NCBI GenBank assembly: GCA_937952305.1
Contig: CALFZO010000187.1
Coordinates: forward strand, 62,001-126,000
Length of the DNA: 64,000 nucleotides
Direction of reading: 5' to 3'
Origin: an uncultured Anaerolineales bacterium
GTDB lineage: Bacteria; Chloroflexota; Anaerolineae; Anaerolineales; UBA6663
The translations under genes were made by a program, and so were the position numbers. The notes beneath the pieces are model-generated. The model saw nothing but the letters and a program-made list of their open reading frames with translations, made no database searches and was not told the origin of the DNA. Position 1 is the first letter of the stretch, and every line of letters begins with the position of its first letter. Below are positions 1 through 7,110 of the stretch, one piece after another.

Positions 1-387
1 GCCTGGCTCACCTGGCAATTGCTCGGCCCCTTGAGCCAGATGGCCCCAATCGCGCGGCTGTTTGTGCTGGGCGCGGGCGTGAGCGTCCTGCGCTTGCTCT
101 TCTCCAGCAATACCGCCGCGGCTGCCATTCTGATCCCGCTTCTGATCGCCATGGCCCAGGGCCTGGGGTTAGAGGCGTGGGCGTTCACGGCGCCGGCGAT
201 CTTCGCCGCCAACCTGGCCTTCGCGTTGCCGGCCCAGGCCGCCATCAACCTGACCTCCTATTCAGCCGGGGCCTACTCTACGCGCGATCTGCTCAAAGCC
301 GGGCTGCCTCTGACTTTCGTCGCCGTCTTCGTCCTGGGCGGCGTCCTCCTGGGGGTGGGCTGGTTGACCGGCCGGCGCCTGTTCTGA
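1..387 (+). CDS. DASS/SLC13-type anion:sodium symporter, C-terminal fragment
   Basis: The reading frame is open to the left edge, so only the last 128 residues are present. They are very hydrophobic and contain the Ser-Asn-Thr tripeptide followed by an Ala-rich helix (SNTAAAAILIPL). This resembles the second SNT substrate-binding motif of divalent anion:Na+ symporters (SLC13/DASS, VcINDY-like). It is followed by a Leu-Pro-rich segment, the RDLLKAGLPL loop typical of the family, and a last membrane helix. Members carry dicarboxylates, citrate or sulfate; the substrate cannot be told here. It ends 15 bp from the stop of the convergent gene at 403. Family assignment is fairly sure. Confidence 0.8.
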   Translation, partial: AWLTWQLLGPLSQMAPIARLFVLGAGVSVLRLLFSSNTAAAAILIPLLIAMAQGLGLEAWAFTAPAIFAANLAFALPAQAAINLTSYSAGAYSTRDLLKAGLPLTFVAVFVLGGVLLGVGWLTGRRLF

Positions 388-402
388 GGCCGTGGGCGCC
401 GC

Positions 403-2139
403 TCAGAGCGTGGCCGTCCACGCGCCGTCGAAGGCCGGAAGCGGCGCCCAGCGCTGCCGGACCTCATCGCCCTCGGTCTCGAAGACGGCCACCTCCAGTG
501 ACACGGTCGCGCGGCCGGCGAGGGTGACGCGCAGCGGCCGTCCAGCGGGACACTCGGCGACCGTGATCCAGACCTCGTCGCGCGCTTTGGTGTAGTCGGC
601 GGCCAGTTCATGGCCCACGCGCCGGAGCGGGTAGCGGGCGACCTCGCCCTCCAGCAGGCCCAGCCAGCGGTCGATCTCGTCCAGACCCAGCACGGCCAGT
701 TTCTGCTCGTGGGTCGTCACCTCGGCGAAAAAGCCGCTGTCGAGCGCCAGGCGTACAGCCAGGGCGGCGCGCTGCGCGGCTTTCGCCGGATCATTGCGCG
801 GGCTTTCGCCGCCCCAGACCGTGCAGCCTGCCAGCACGTCCGACTCCATCAGGTGGCGCGGCAGGCCGCCGCCCACATTGTAGAAGTCCGGGTCCTCCGG
901 GTGGTAGTCATAGAACAGGCTGTTCAGGCCATAGGGCCACCAGTCTGGAAAGACCCGCTCCCACTTGGGCTGGCCCAGTTGATACGGGCAATACACATAG
1001 GTCCGGCCGCGCGCCTTGAGATATGGCAGGGCCCGCCGGCCGATCTCGCCCCAGTGAAAATACGCAGTGCGTGGGGGCGGCACGCCCAGGCCCGCGTACC
1101 ACGCGTCCACGCGCCCGAAGCTCTCGGCCAGCTGCGCGTCGCTGTACTCGCCGACGCCGAAGTCAAAAGGGATGAGCCGATAGTAGTCGAGGGCGTGCGC
1201 ATCCCAGTCCACCTGGCCGCCCTGCCTCAGGGCCCGCATCGCCGGGGCCAATTCGGCGGGCGTTTCGTCTACGAAGCACGAAACCAGGGGGTGCTGGCCG
1301 TGCCGGTTCATGACCTCCACGTAGCCGAAGTCGTGCCGGCCGCGCGCATCGTCCACGCGGATGGTGACGTACGGCGGCATCATCGTCGCGGCGAAGGGTT
1401 TGCGCGCGGCCCAGACGATGGCGCGCCAAAACAGGCCGTCCAGCCCAAGCGCGTGCCCGAAGAATTCGCGGTGCCACAAGCGTGGGCTGAACGCGAACTG
1501 GACCACCCGGCCGTGACCGGCCTTCCCGGCGACCACGACTGGGAGCTGGCCGGGCTCATAGGCGTTGCCAGGGACGTGATGTCGGGCGAAGATCAACTGC
1601 TCCTTGCCCAGCACGGCCTGGGCCAGTTCGACGGCGTGGCGCCCGAGGCGCGTGATCGGCGCGACCGTGACCGGGCGTTTCAGGCGCACGTCCTGACTGC
1701 CCGGCTGAGTCCAGGTGATGAAGTGATCGTTGCGCGGGAACAGCAGCCGGTCGGAGGCCGCCGGCCGCCGATCCACCTGGAGCCCAAGCAAGCCGAGCAC
1801 CTCCGGCGGATAGCGGCTCAGGTCGCCACCGTCGAAGTTGACCAGGCCCAGCCCCAGTTCGGCGACGGCGGCGGCCAGCAGCGCGCCCTCCCCCGGAGAA
1901 AGCGCGCCGCCCAAACGGTCCTGCGCCAGGACCACGGCCGCGCAGCCGGCCAGCAGTTCGCGGGTCAGCGGGCCGGCCGCCAGGTCGTGCCGGCGATACG
2001 GAAAGCCGAAGTGGCGCAGCGGGATCAGGACCGTCTCGTCCACGATGGCGCGGTCGGCGTAAGCGCCGCGGCTGTCCACGACGACCAGCAGGGCGCGGTC
2101 CCCGGCGCTCTCGGGACGGGAGTGCGGGATACGGATCAT
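403..2139 (-). CDS. Hypothetical protein with amidotransferase-like and polysaccharide-deacetylase-like regions
   Basis: This protein has 578 residues. The start is placed at the ATG whose first bases overlap the TGA of the cupin gene upstream (ATGA), which implies translational coupling. Residues about 15-110 look like a flavodoxin/class I amidotransferase-like Rossmann domain (LLVVVDSRG, then a VVLAQD strand), without an obvious catalytic Cys-His pair. Around residue 270 a conserved VTIRVDD segment starts a region resembling NodB-type polysaccharide deacetylases, whose Asp pair binds metal. No signal peptide is visible. It is the last gene of the amino-sugar operon that starts with nagA, so a role on a sugar is plausible. 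I cannot name a function. Confidence 0.75.
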   Translation of the reverse strand: MIRIPHSRPESAGDRALLVVVDSRGAYADRAIVDETVLIPLRHFGFPYRRHDLAAGPLTRELLAGCAAVVLAQDRLGGALSPGEGALLAAAVAELGLGLVNFDGGDLSRYPPEVLGLLGLQVDRRPAASDRLLFPRNDHFITWTQPGSQDVRLKRPVTVAPITRLGRHAVELAQAVLGKEQLIFARHHVPGNAYEPGQLPVVVAGKAGHGRVVQFAFSPRLWHREFFGHALGLDGLFWRAIVWAARKPFAATMMPPYVTIRVDDARGRHDFGYVEVMNRHGQHPLVSCFVDETPAELAPAMRALRQGGQVDWDAHALDYYRLIPFDFGVGEYSDAQLAESFGRVDAWYAGLGVPPPRTAYFHWGEIGRRALPYLKARGRTYVYCPYQLGQPKWERVFPDWWPYGLNSLFYDYHPEDPDFYNVGGGLPRHLMESDVLAGCTVWGGESPRNDPAKAAQRAALAVRLALDSGFFAEVTTHEQKLAVLGLDEIDRWLGLLEGEVARYPLRRVGHELAADYTKARDEVWITVAECPAGRPLRVTLAGRATVSLEVAVFETEGDEVRQRWAPLPAFDGAWTATL

Positions 2140-2498
2140 TCCAGGCCGATCCTGTTCTGGCTGTCGGGCGGCCAATAATCCAGGACGAGCAGTTCAGCGA
2201 TGCCAGTCGATAGATTGCGGCCGGCGTGCGGCTCGTTGCGCTCGACGGCGACGAAGTCGCCGGCGCGGTAGACGGCGCTCCGGCCGCCGATGGTCATCTC
2301 CAGCTCGCCCTGGGTGACGAAGAAGAACTGCTCCAGGTCGTGGGCGTGCTCGGCGAAGGCGCCGCCCGGCTCAAAGCGCTGCACCAGCACGGCCAGGTTG
2401 CGGCCGGACGAGGTGGTGCGGGCGAGCAGGCTCCAACTGACATTGCGCCATTCGCGCGTGTCCCAATCGGGCGGGCGGTGGAGGGAGTTGCTTTTCAT
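2136..2498 (-). CDS. Cupin-domain protein
   Basis: A small single-domain cupin of 120 residues. The HAHDLEQFFFVTQGE segment gives the HxH...E pattern of cupin motif 1. Motif 2 follows with a Gly-Asp turn (YRAGDFVAVERNEPH). The start chosen is the ATG preceded by GGAG at 8 nt; an upstream in-frame start would add 18 unlikely residues. It overlaps the next gene by 4 bp. Such stand-alone cupins in sugar operons are often isomerases, sugar-binding proteins or metal-dependent lyases; which applies here is unknown. Confidence 0.8.
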   Translation of the reverse strand: MKSNSLHRPPDWDTREWRNVSWSLLARTTSSGRNLAVLVQRFEPGGAFAEHAHDLEQFFFVTQGELEMTIGGRSAVYRAGDFVAVERNEPHAGRNLSTGIAELLVLDYWPPDSQNRIGLE

Positions 2499-2574
2499 CA
2501 GTCGACTCCAGGAAGCTGGCGGGGTGCCCCGGCCCGGTGATCTCCCCGCCACGGCCGGCGCCCTCCGTCATTCA

Positions 2575-3558
2575 TCAGGTTCTCTGCAATCTCCAGACAT
2601 CGCTTTCCATGTTGTTTCCCGCGACGACCCACAGCGCGTCGTCGTAAACGAAGAGGCTGCCGGCATGGCGCGGCGCCCAGGGAGTCTGAGGCAGTTCCTG
2701 CCAGTGCTCGCCGTCCGTCGAGTGCCACACGTCATTCATGTTCCCAGGGCCGAAGCCTTCCATCAGCCACATTCGCCCATCAAACACCGCCACGTTGTGA
2801 TAGATCCGCGGTTTCCAGGGGGCTTTCTCCAGATGACGATGCCAGGTCACGCCGTCCTCGGAACTCCAGACGTCGTTGAGCACCTGCCAGTCACCTTTTT
2901 CGTCCTCCGTATTGGCTGTCTCATAGATGCCGCCGCCGAGAATCCACATACGGTCCTTGAATACGACATTGCCGCCGATCATCCCGCGGGGCGACCAGAT
3001 CCGACCGCGGGTCTGCACCTTTTCCCACGCCCGGCCGTCGGGCGAATTCCAGATGTCGTTGTAGACGACATATTCTCCCGGCACTGACTCGAATTGCGGC
3101 AGCGTCTGCCCGCCCATGACCCAGATCCGGTCCTTGAATGTCAGCGTGTGCTGCAGCGCCCGCGGACCCCACGGCACGCGCTTGTCGATCCGCCTCCACG
3201 TCCGGCCGTTGTTCGAATTCCATACGTCGAAGTGGTAATGGCCCTGGTTGACGTCTCCGCCCACGATCCACATTTTGTCCTGGAACACGACGTGGCCGGC
3301 GGTGTGCCGTCCTTCCCAATCGACTTCGGGGTCAAACGTCTGGTCCTTGAACGTGTTGGGCTTGACCAACGTCCACTGCGCGCCGTCGGATGAGCTCCAG
3401 ACATCGTTGACGCAGATGCGCGGATAAGCGGCCTTGTCGTGCGGGTTCCACCCGCCGATGAGCCACATTCGGTCCTGATATACCAGCGCGCCGGCCCCAT
3501 CGCGCGGCGGGAAGGCCGCGTGAGGGCTGACGCAGTGCCATTGGTAGTGAGCGGCCAT
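2575..3558 (-). CDS. Kelch-repeat beta-propeller protein
   Basis: 327 residues made of about six repeats. Each begins with a strand of the form D-R-M-W-L-x-G-G and ends with a N-D-V-W-x-S-x-D-G-x-x-W element, so a six-bladed kelch-type propeller is expected. There is no signal peptide, so it is probably cytoplasmic. This family resembles galactose-oxidase-type central domains, but the oxidase copper ligands are not evident. It sits between a cupin and a protein of unknown function in the amino-sugar operon. Related kelch proteins act as sialic-acid mutarotases (NanM), so an epimerase or binding role is possible but unproven. Confidence 0.8.
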   Translation of the reverse strand: MAAHYQWHCVSPHAAFPPRDGAGALVYQDRMWLIGGWNPHDKAAYPRICVNDVWSSSDGAQWTLVKPNTFKDQTFDPEVDWEGRHTAGHVVFQDKMWIVGGDVNQGHYHFDVWNSNNGRTWRRIDKRVPWGPRALQHTLTFKDRIWVMGGQTLPQFESVPGEYVVYNDIWNSPDGRAWEKVQTRGRIWSPRGMIGGNVVFKDRMWILGGGIYETANTEDEKGDWQVLNDVWSSEDGVTWHRHLEKAPWKPRIYHNVAVFDGRMWLMEGFGPGNMNDVWHSTDGEHWQELPQTPWAPRHAGSLFVYDDALWVVAGNNMESDVWRLQRT

Positions 3559-3606
3559 TTCTTTGCCATCTCCAAGTAGTCTAGCAGGAGATTTATCGAG
3601 GCGGCG

Positions 3607-4851
3607 TCACACGGCCTGGCTGATCTTGAACAGCGCCCGGAAGAAGTCGTCGAAGACGGCTACGATGGCGGCAGCCCGGTCCCGCGCCGTGGCTGCCTCA
3701 TAGGGCCGGGCGGTGATGCGGTCGAATTCGCGTGTCGCCTCGACCTCGGCCTCGGTCAGCAGGCCGCCCCGCAGAGCGTCTAGGATGTTGGCCGGGTTGT
3801 CGACCGACTCGCCGGTCCTGATCTGCCAGAACATCTGAAACGGCGTGCGAAAGAAGTTTTGGCCGATGCGGCGCAGCTCGTTCTGGAACAGCCAGGCGGT
3901 GTCGAAGTGAGCCGGGGCGTGCAGGTAGAACCACAGCCGACCCTTCATCAGCCGCGCGAACTTGGCGTTGTCGAAGATGACCAGGGCCGGGTCGATGGGC
4001 GCCTTCGGCAGCGCCCGCTTCCAGGCCGCGATCTCCAATCCGGCCTCCGCCGGCACCAGCGTGATTACCCCGCGCAGCCGCGCGGCGATAGCGCCCAGGG
4101 CCTCTTCTAGGGCGTCCTCCAGTTCGGTCAGATGCGGCTCGCTGTACCAGCGCGGGGTCTCATATCCCCCGTGCAGGATCTCGTCCACCATTTCCCAGCA
4201 ACGCAGTTCCGGGAATAGCCGGGCCGCCCATTCGAAGGCGTCTAGTTTGCCGGCCAGGTTCTGGCGCTCCAACAGGCAGACGGCTGACAGGACGGGCGGG
4301 TTGAAGTAGTGCATCAGGCGGCTGTGCAGCGGATACTTGACGGCGTGCACGCCTAGATTCACGGCCGGGTCAATCGTTCGGTCATAGCGGCCATAGTACA
4401 GACAGAACTTCTTCAGGTGAAAGTATTCGTCCTTGACATCCCACGGGCGCCGGGCGAAGTGCTCAAGCGCGGCGCTGATCTGTGCCGGGTGCTCGGTGTG
4501 GTAGTAGGTCCACTGTTGGAATTCGGGGTAGTAACTGCGTTCGGCCGTCAGCTCGGACCAGGTCAGGTTGACGCCGGGCAGGTGTTCCAGGTTGCGCGCC
4601 CAGGCCGGCACCCGTGCACAGAGGGCCAGATGCGCCTCGCCGATGGCCATCGACATACGACACCAGTCGTCGGCCGTCATGCCGTCGCGGACGATGAAGC
4701 GCGTATCGAAATCGCTCATACCCGGCGCCAGATCGCGGAACATCCACTTGCCGGCGATGGCCTCGATCCGCTCGAAACGATAGCGGCACTCGCGATAGTA
4801 CGTCCGGATGTACTCGGCAAAATCGTTTTCGGGCCGGAGGGGGAACCTCAT
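3607..4851 (-). CDS. Uncharacterised 414-residue protein, possibly nucleotidyltransferase-like
   Basis: I do not recognise this family. The protein is soluble, rich in Trp, Tyr and Phe, and has no signal peptide or membrane segment. Near residue 44 it has the string GMSDFDTRFIV, which recalls the G-S-D-x-D metal-binding motif of minimal nucleotidyltransferases. The rest looks helical. That resemblance is weak. The ATG overlaps the TGA of the oxidoreductase gene upstream (ATGA), so the two are translated together. Neighbours are a Gfo/Idh/MocA oxidoreductase and a DegT aminotransferase on one side and a kelch propeller on the other, so an aminosugar- or aminocyclitol-related job is the simplest guess. 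Confidence 0.7.
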   Translation of the reverse strand: MRFPLRPENDFAEYIRTYYRECRYRFERIEAIAGKWMFRDLAPGMSDFDTRFIVRDGMTADDWCRMSMAIGEAHLALCARVPAWARNLEHLPGVNLTWSELTAERSYYPEFQQWTYYHTEHPAQISAALEHFARRPWDVKDEYFHLKKFCLYYGRYDRTIDPAVNLGVHAVKYPLHSRLMHYFNPPVLSAVCLLERQNLAGKLDAFEWAARLFPELRCWEMVDEILHGGYETPRWYSEPHLTELEDALEEALGAIAARLRGVITLVPAEAGLEIAAWKRALPKAPIDPALVIFDNAKFARLMKGRLWFYLHAPAHFDTAWLFQNELRRIGQNFFRTPFQMFWQIRTGESVDNPANILDALRGGLLTEAEVEATREFDRITARPYEAATARDRAAAIVAVFDDFFRALFKISQAV

Positions 4852-5861
4852 TGCTGGCTTTCTTTGGCGCTCAGCTGGATGACCCGGTCTTCAGCCGCCG
4901 ATTGGTAGATGGCGTCCAGCAGTTGGGTGGTCTGGGCGGCTTCGGCCAAAGGGCAGGCCGGCGGACGCCCGGCCGCCACGGCCTCCACGAAGTCCTCCAC
5001 CAGCGGCCAGTGGACATTTTCGTGCGAGGGCAGATCCAGACTCTCCGTTTGCCGGCCGACGGTCTTGGTGATCGGCCCGGAATCGTACGGCAGCCAGTCT
5101 AGCTTGGCCTCGGTCCCCACGATCTCGAACTCATGGCGCCAGGCTTTGGCGCACCAGCTCAGCGAGGCCGTCACCTGAACGCCATCCCGCATCGTCATCA
5201 GAACGCTGGCTGTGTCTTCCACATCCCAGGCGTGGACCAGGTTGGCGCAGCGCGCGTAGACGCTGACCGGCCGGCCGAGCAGACCGATCAGGACGTCGAA
5301 CATGTGCGAGCCCATATCACTGAGCGGCCCGCCGCCGGACCGGGCCCGGACCACGCGCCAGTGTTTCGGGTCGTCCCGCGCGGGGTCGAACCAGGAGTGG
5401 TAGACCAGGCGCGCCAAAACCAGCCGGCCGAACTCGCCGGCGGTCAGCATGGCCTGGGCGTGCCGGTAACGGGGTGTTAGGCGCCGGAAGTAAGCGCAGC
5501 CAGCCGTGCGGTCGGTGCGCGCCGCCGCCGCCACCACGGCCGCGCACTCACGGCTGTCTAGGCCGAGCGGTTTTTCCACCAGTACGTGGCGGCCGGCCTC
5601 CAGCGCCTGCACCGCCTGGGGAGCGTGGAGGTGGATCGGCGTCGCCAGGTAGACGGCAGCGGCCGGCGATTCGCGCAGGGCCGTCGCTAGATCACCAAAG
5701 ACCGGCACGCCGCCATACTCGGCGGCCAGGGCCTGGGCCGCTTCTTGGCGCGGATCGCACACGCCGACCAGGTGCGAGCCTGTCACTCCGGCCAGCGCCG
5801 GCGCCACGCGCTTGCGGGCGATATCTCCAGTCCCGACCAACAACCAGCTCAATTCAGTCAT
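4848..5861 (-). CDS. Gfo/Idh/MocA-family NAD(P)-dependent oxidoreductase
   Basis: 337 residues. An N-terminal Rossmann fold has the nucleotide loop LLVGTGDIA (residues 7-15) and the family Glu-Lys-Pro at 96-98, whose Lys takes part in catalysis. A C-terminal alpha/beta domain carries the DMGSHMFD segment with the catalytic His. Members oxidise sugar or inositol hydroxyls with NAD(P). The gene lies directly downstream of a DegT/DnrJ-type aminotransferase (16 bp gap). This pairing often makes or breaks an amino-sugar or aminocyclitol through a keto intermediate. An RBS GGAG precedes the start. The substrate is unknown. Confidence 0.88.
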   Translation of the reverse strand: MTELSWLLVGTGDIARKRVAPALAGVTGSHLVGVCDPRQEAAQALAAEYGGVPVFGDLATALRESPAAAVYLATPIHLHAPQAVQALEAGRHVLVEKPLGLDSRECAAVVAAAARTDRTAGCAYFRRLTPRYRHAQAMLTAGEFGRLVLARLVYHSWFDPARDDPKHWRVVRARSGGGPLSDMGSHMFDVLIGLLGRPVSVYARCANLVHAWDVEDTASVLMTMRDGVQVTASLSWCAKAWRHEFEIVGTEAKLDWLPYDSGPITKTVGRQTESLDLPSHENVHWPLVEDFVEAVAAGRPPACPLAEAAQTTQLLDAIYQSAAEDRVIQLSAKESQQ

Positions 5862-5876
5862 GGGAGCCTCTCCAGG

Positions 5877-7031
5877 TCAGCGGCGCAGATCGGCCAGGGT
5901 TTGCTTGAGCGCCCAGGCCACGTATTGCAGGTCATCGTCTGAGGTGCGCGGGAAGACGGGCGTGGAGAACACCTGCTCGCAGGCCTTGGCCGCGTTGGGG
6001 CAGCCCTCGTCGGTGTAGCCCAACTGCTGGAAAGCCTCCCAGGTCCAGACGGCGGGGTAGTGCTTGACGGTGCCAACCTTGTAGCGATTCTTCAGATGCG
6101 CCAGGAACTCGGCTGTGGAGAAGGGTACCCGGTCCGTGTCCAGCCGCACTACGTGGAGATGACTGCCGTGCTCCGGCCCGTGCCCAACCGGCAGGATGAG
6201 TTCGTCCACGCCGGCCAGCAGTTCATTCAGCCGCGCCATGCGGACCTGGCGGTCCCGGATGATGCGGTCCACCTTGGCCAGCTGCGTCAAGCCGACCGCA
6301 TACTGGGGTTTGTTCATGCGATAGTTGAAGCCGATGCTGGCCACGCGCAGGGTCGGCCCGCCGTACACGTACCCAAACGTCTTGAGCTGGCGGACCTTCT
6401 CGCCGAAGGCCTCGTCGTCGGTGGTGACGGCGCCGCCCTCGCCCAGGCACGTCATGTTCTTGTTGCTCTGGAAGCTGTAGCAGGCGGCCTGACCGCGCCC
6501 GCCGATGGGCTGGCCGCGATACCGAGTGCCGACGGCGTGCGCGGCGTCGTAGATAACGGGCACGCCCGTCTCGCGCGTGATCTTGTCGAAAGCGTCGATG
6601 TCGCAGGCCAGCCCGGTGAAGTGCACGGGGATGATGGCGCGCGTCCGCTCGGTCAGGCGCTCGCGCACGCGGGCGGGGTCCAGGTTGAGCGTAACCGGGT
6701 CCACGTCGGCGAAGACTACGCGGGCGCCGCGAGCCACGGCGGTGCCCGCCGTGCACACGAAGGTCAGGGGCGTGGTGATGACCTCGTCGCCAGGCCCGAT
6801 GCCCAGGGCCATCATGCAGCAGTCCAGGGCTGTGCCGCAGGAGTTGGTGGCCACGGCCTGGCGAGCGCCCTCATGCGCGGCAAGTTGTTTCTGAAACTCG
6901 CCCTCTTCCGGCTGAGGGAAGAAGTTGCCGCTCTCGCCCAAGGCCGCTGCCGTCACCCGCTGGACGGCCTCCAGGTCATCTTGCTCATACACGCCACCCA
7001 TGGCCAGAAAAGGAACCTCATGAATTTGCAT
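5877..7031 (-). CDS. DegT/DnrJ/EryC1-family PLP sugar aminotransferase
   Basis: 384 residues, the usual length of the family. Visible features are the N-terminal FLAMGG, the TNSCGTALD cofactor-binding turn, YDAAHAVGTR with Asp162 for the PLP ring nitrogen, and Lys191 in SNKNMTCLGEGGA, the Schiff-base lysine followed by the hallmark Gly-Glu-Gly-Gly. These enzymes move an amino group to or from keto-sugars. It is preceded by a good RBS (GGGAGG) and followed closely by an oxidoreductase that could supply or use the keto-sugar. With nagA and nagB upstream, amino-sugar turnover is the natural context. Confidence 0.9.
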   Translation of the reverse strand: MQIHEVPFLAMGGVYEQDDLEAVQRVTAAALGESGNFFPQPEEGEFQKQLAAHEGARQAVATNSCGTALDCCMMALGIGPGDEVITTPLTFVCTAGTAVARGARVVFADVDPVTLNLDPARVRERLTERTRAIIPVHFTGLACDIDAFDKITRETGVPVIYDAAHAVGTRYRGQPIGGRGQAACYSFQSNKNMTCLGEGGAVTTDDEAFGEKVRQLKTFGYVYGGPTLRVASIGFNYRMNKPQYAVGLTQLAKVDRIIRDRQVRMARLNELLAGVDELILPVGHGPEHGSHLHVVRLDTDRVPFSTAEFLAHLKNRYKVGTVKHYPAVWTWEAFQQLGYTDEGCPNAAKACEQVFSTPVFPRTSDDDLQYVAWALKQTLADLRR

Positions 7032-7110
7032 ATCGACCTGCCTCCCAGGGATAGACCCGTTCGCGCAATCAATTGGGTGTGGTTGAGAATGTGGTCGGGC
7101 GTGTTTACCT

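Noticed and set aside
610..2178. Long open frame on the plus strand opposite the 403-2139 gene
   Set aside because: GC-rich DNA leaves antisense frames open. The plus frame has no recognisable domain, while the minus frame has conserved motifs, operon spacing and coupling. The same applies to antisense frames at 15105-16241, 17426-18670, 36387-37769 and 38591-39850.
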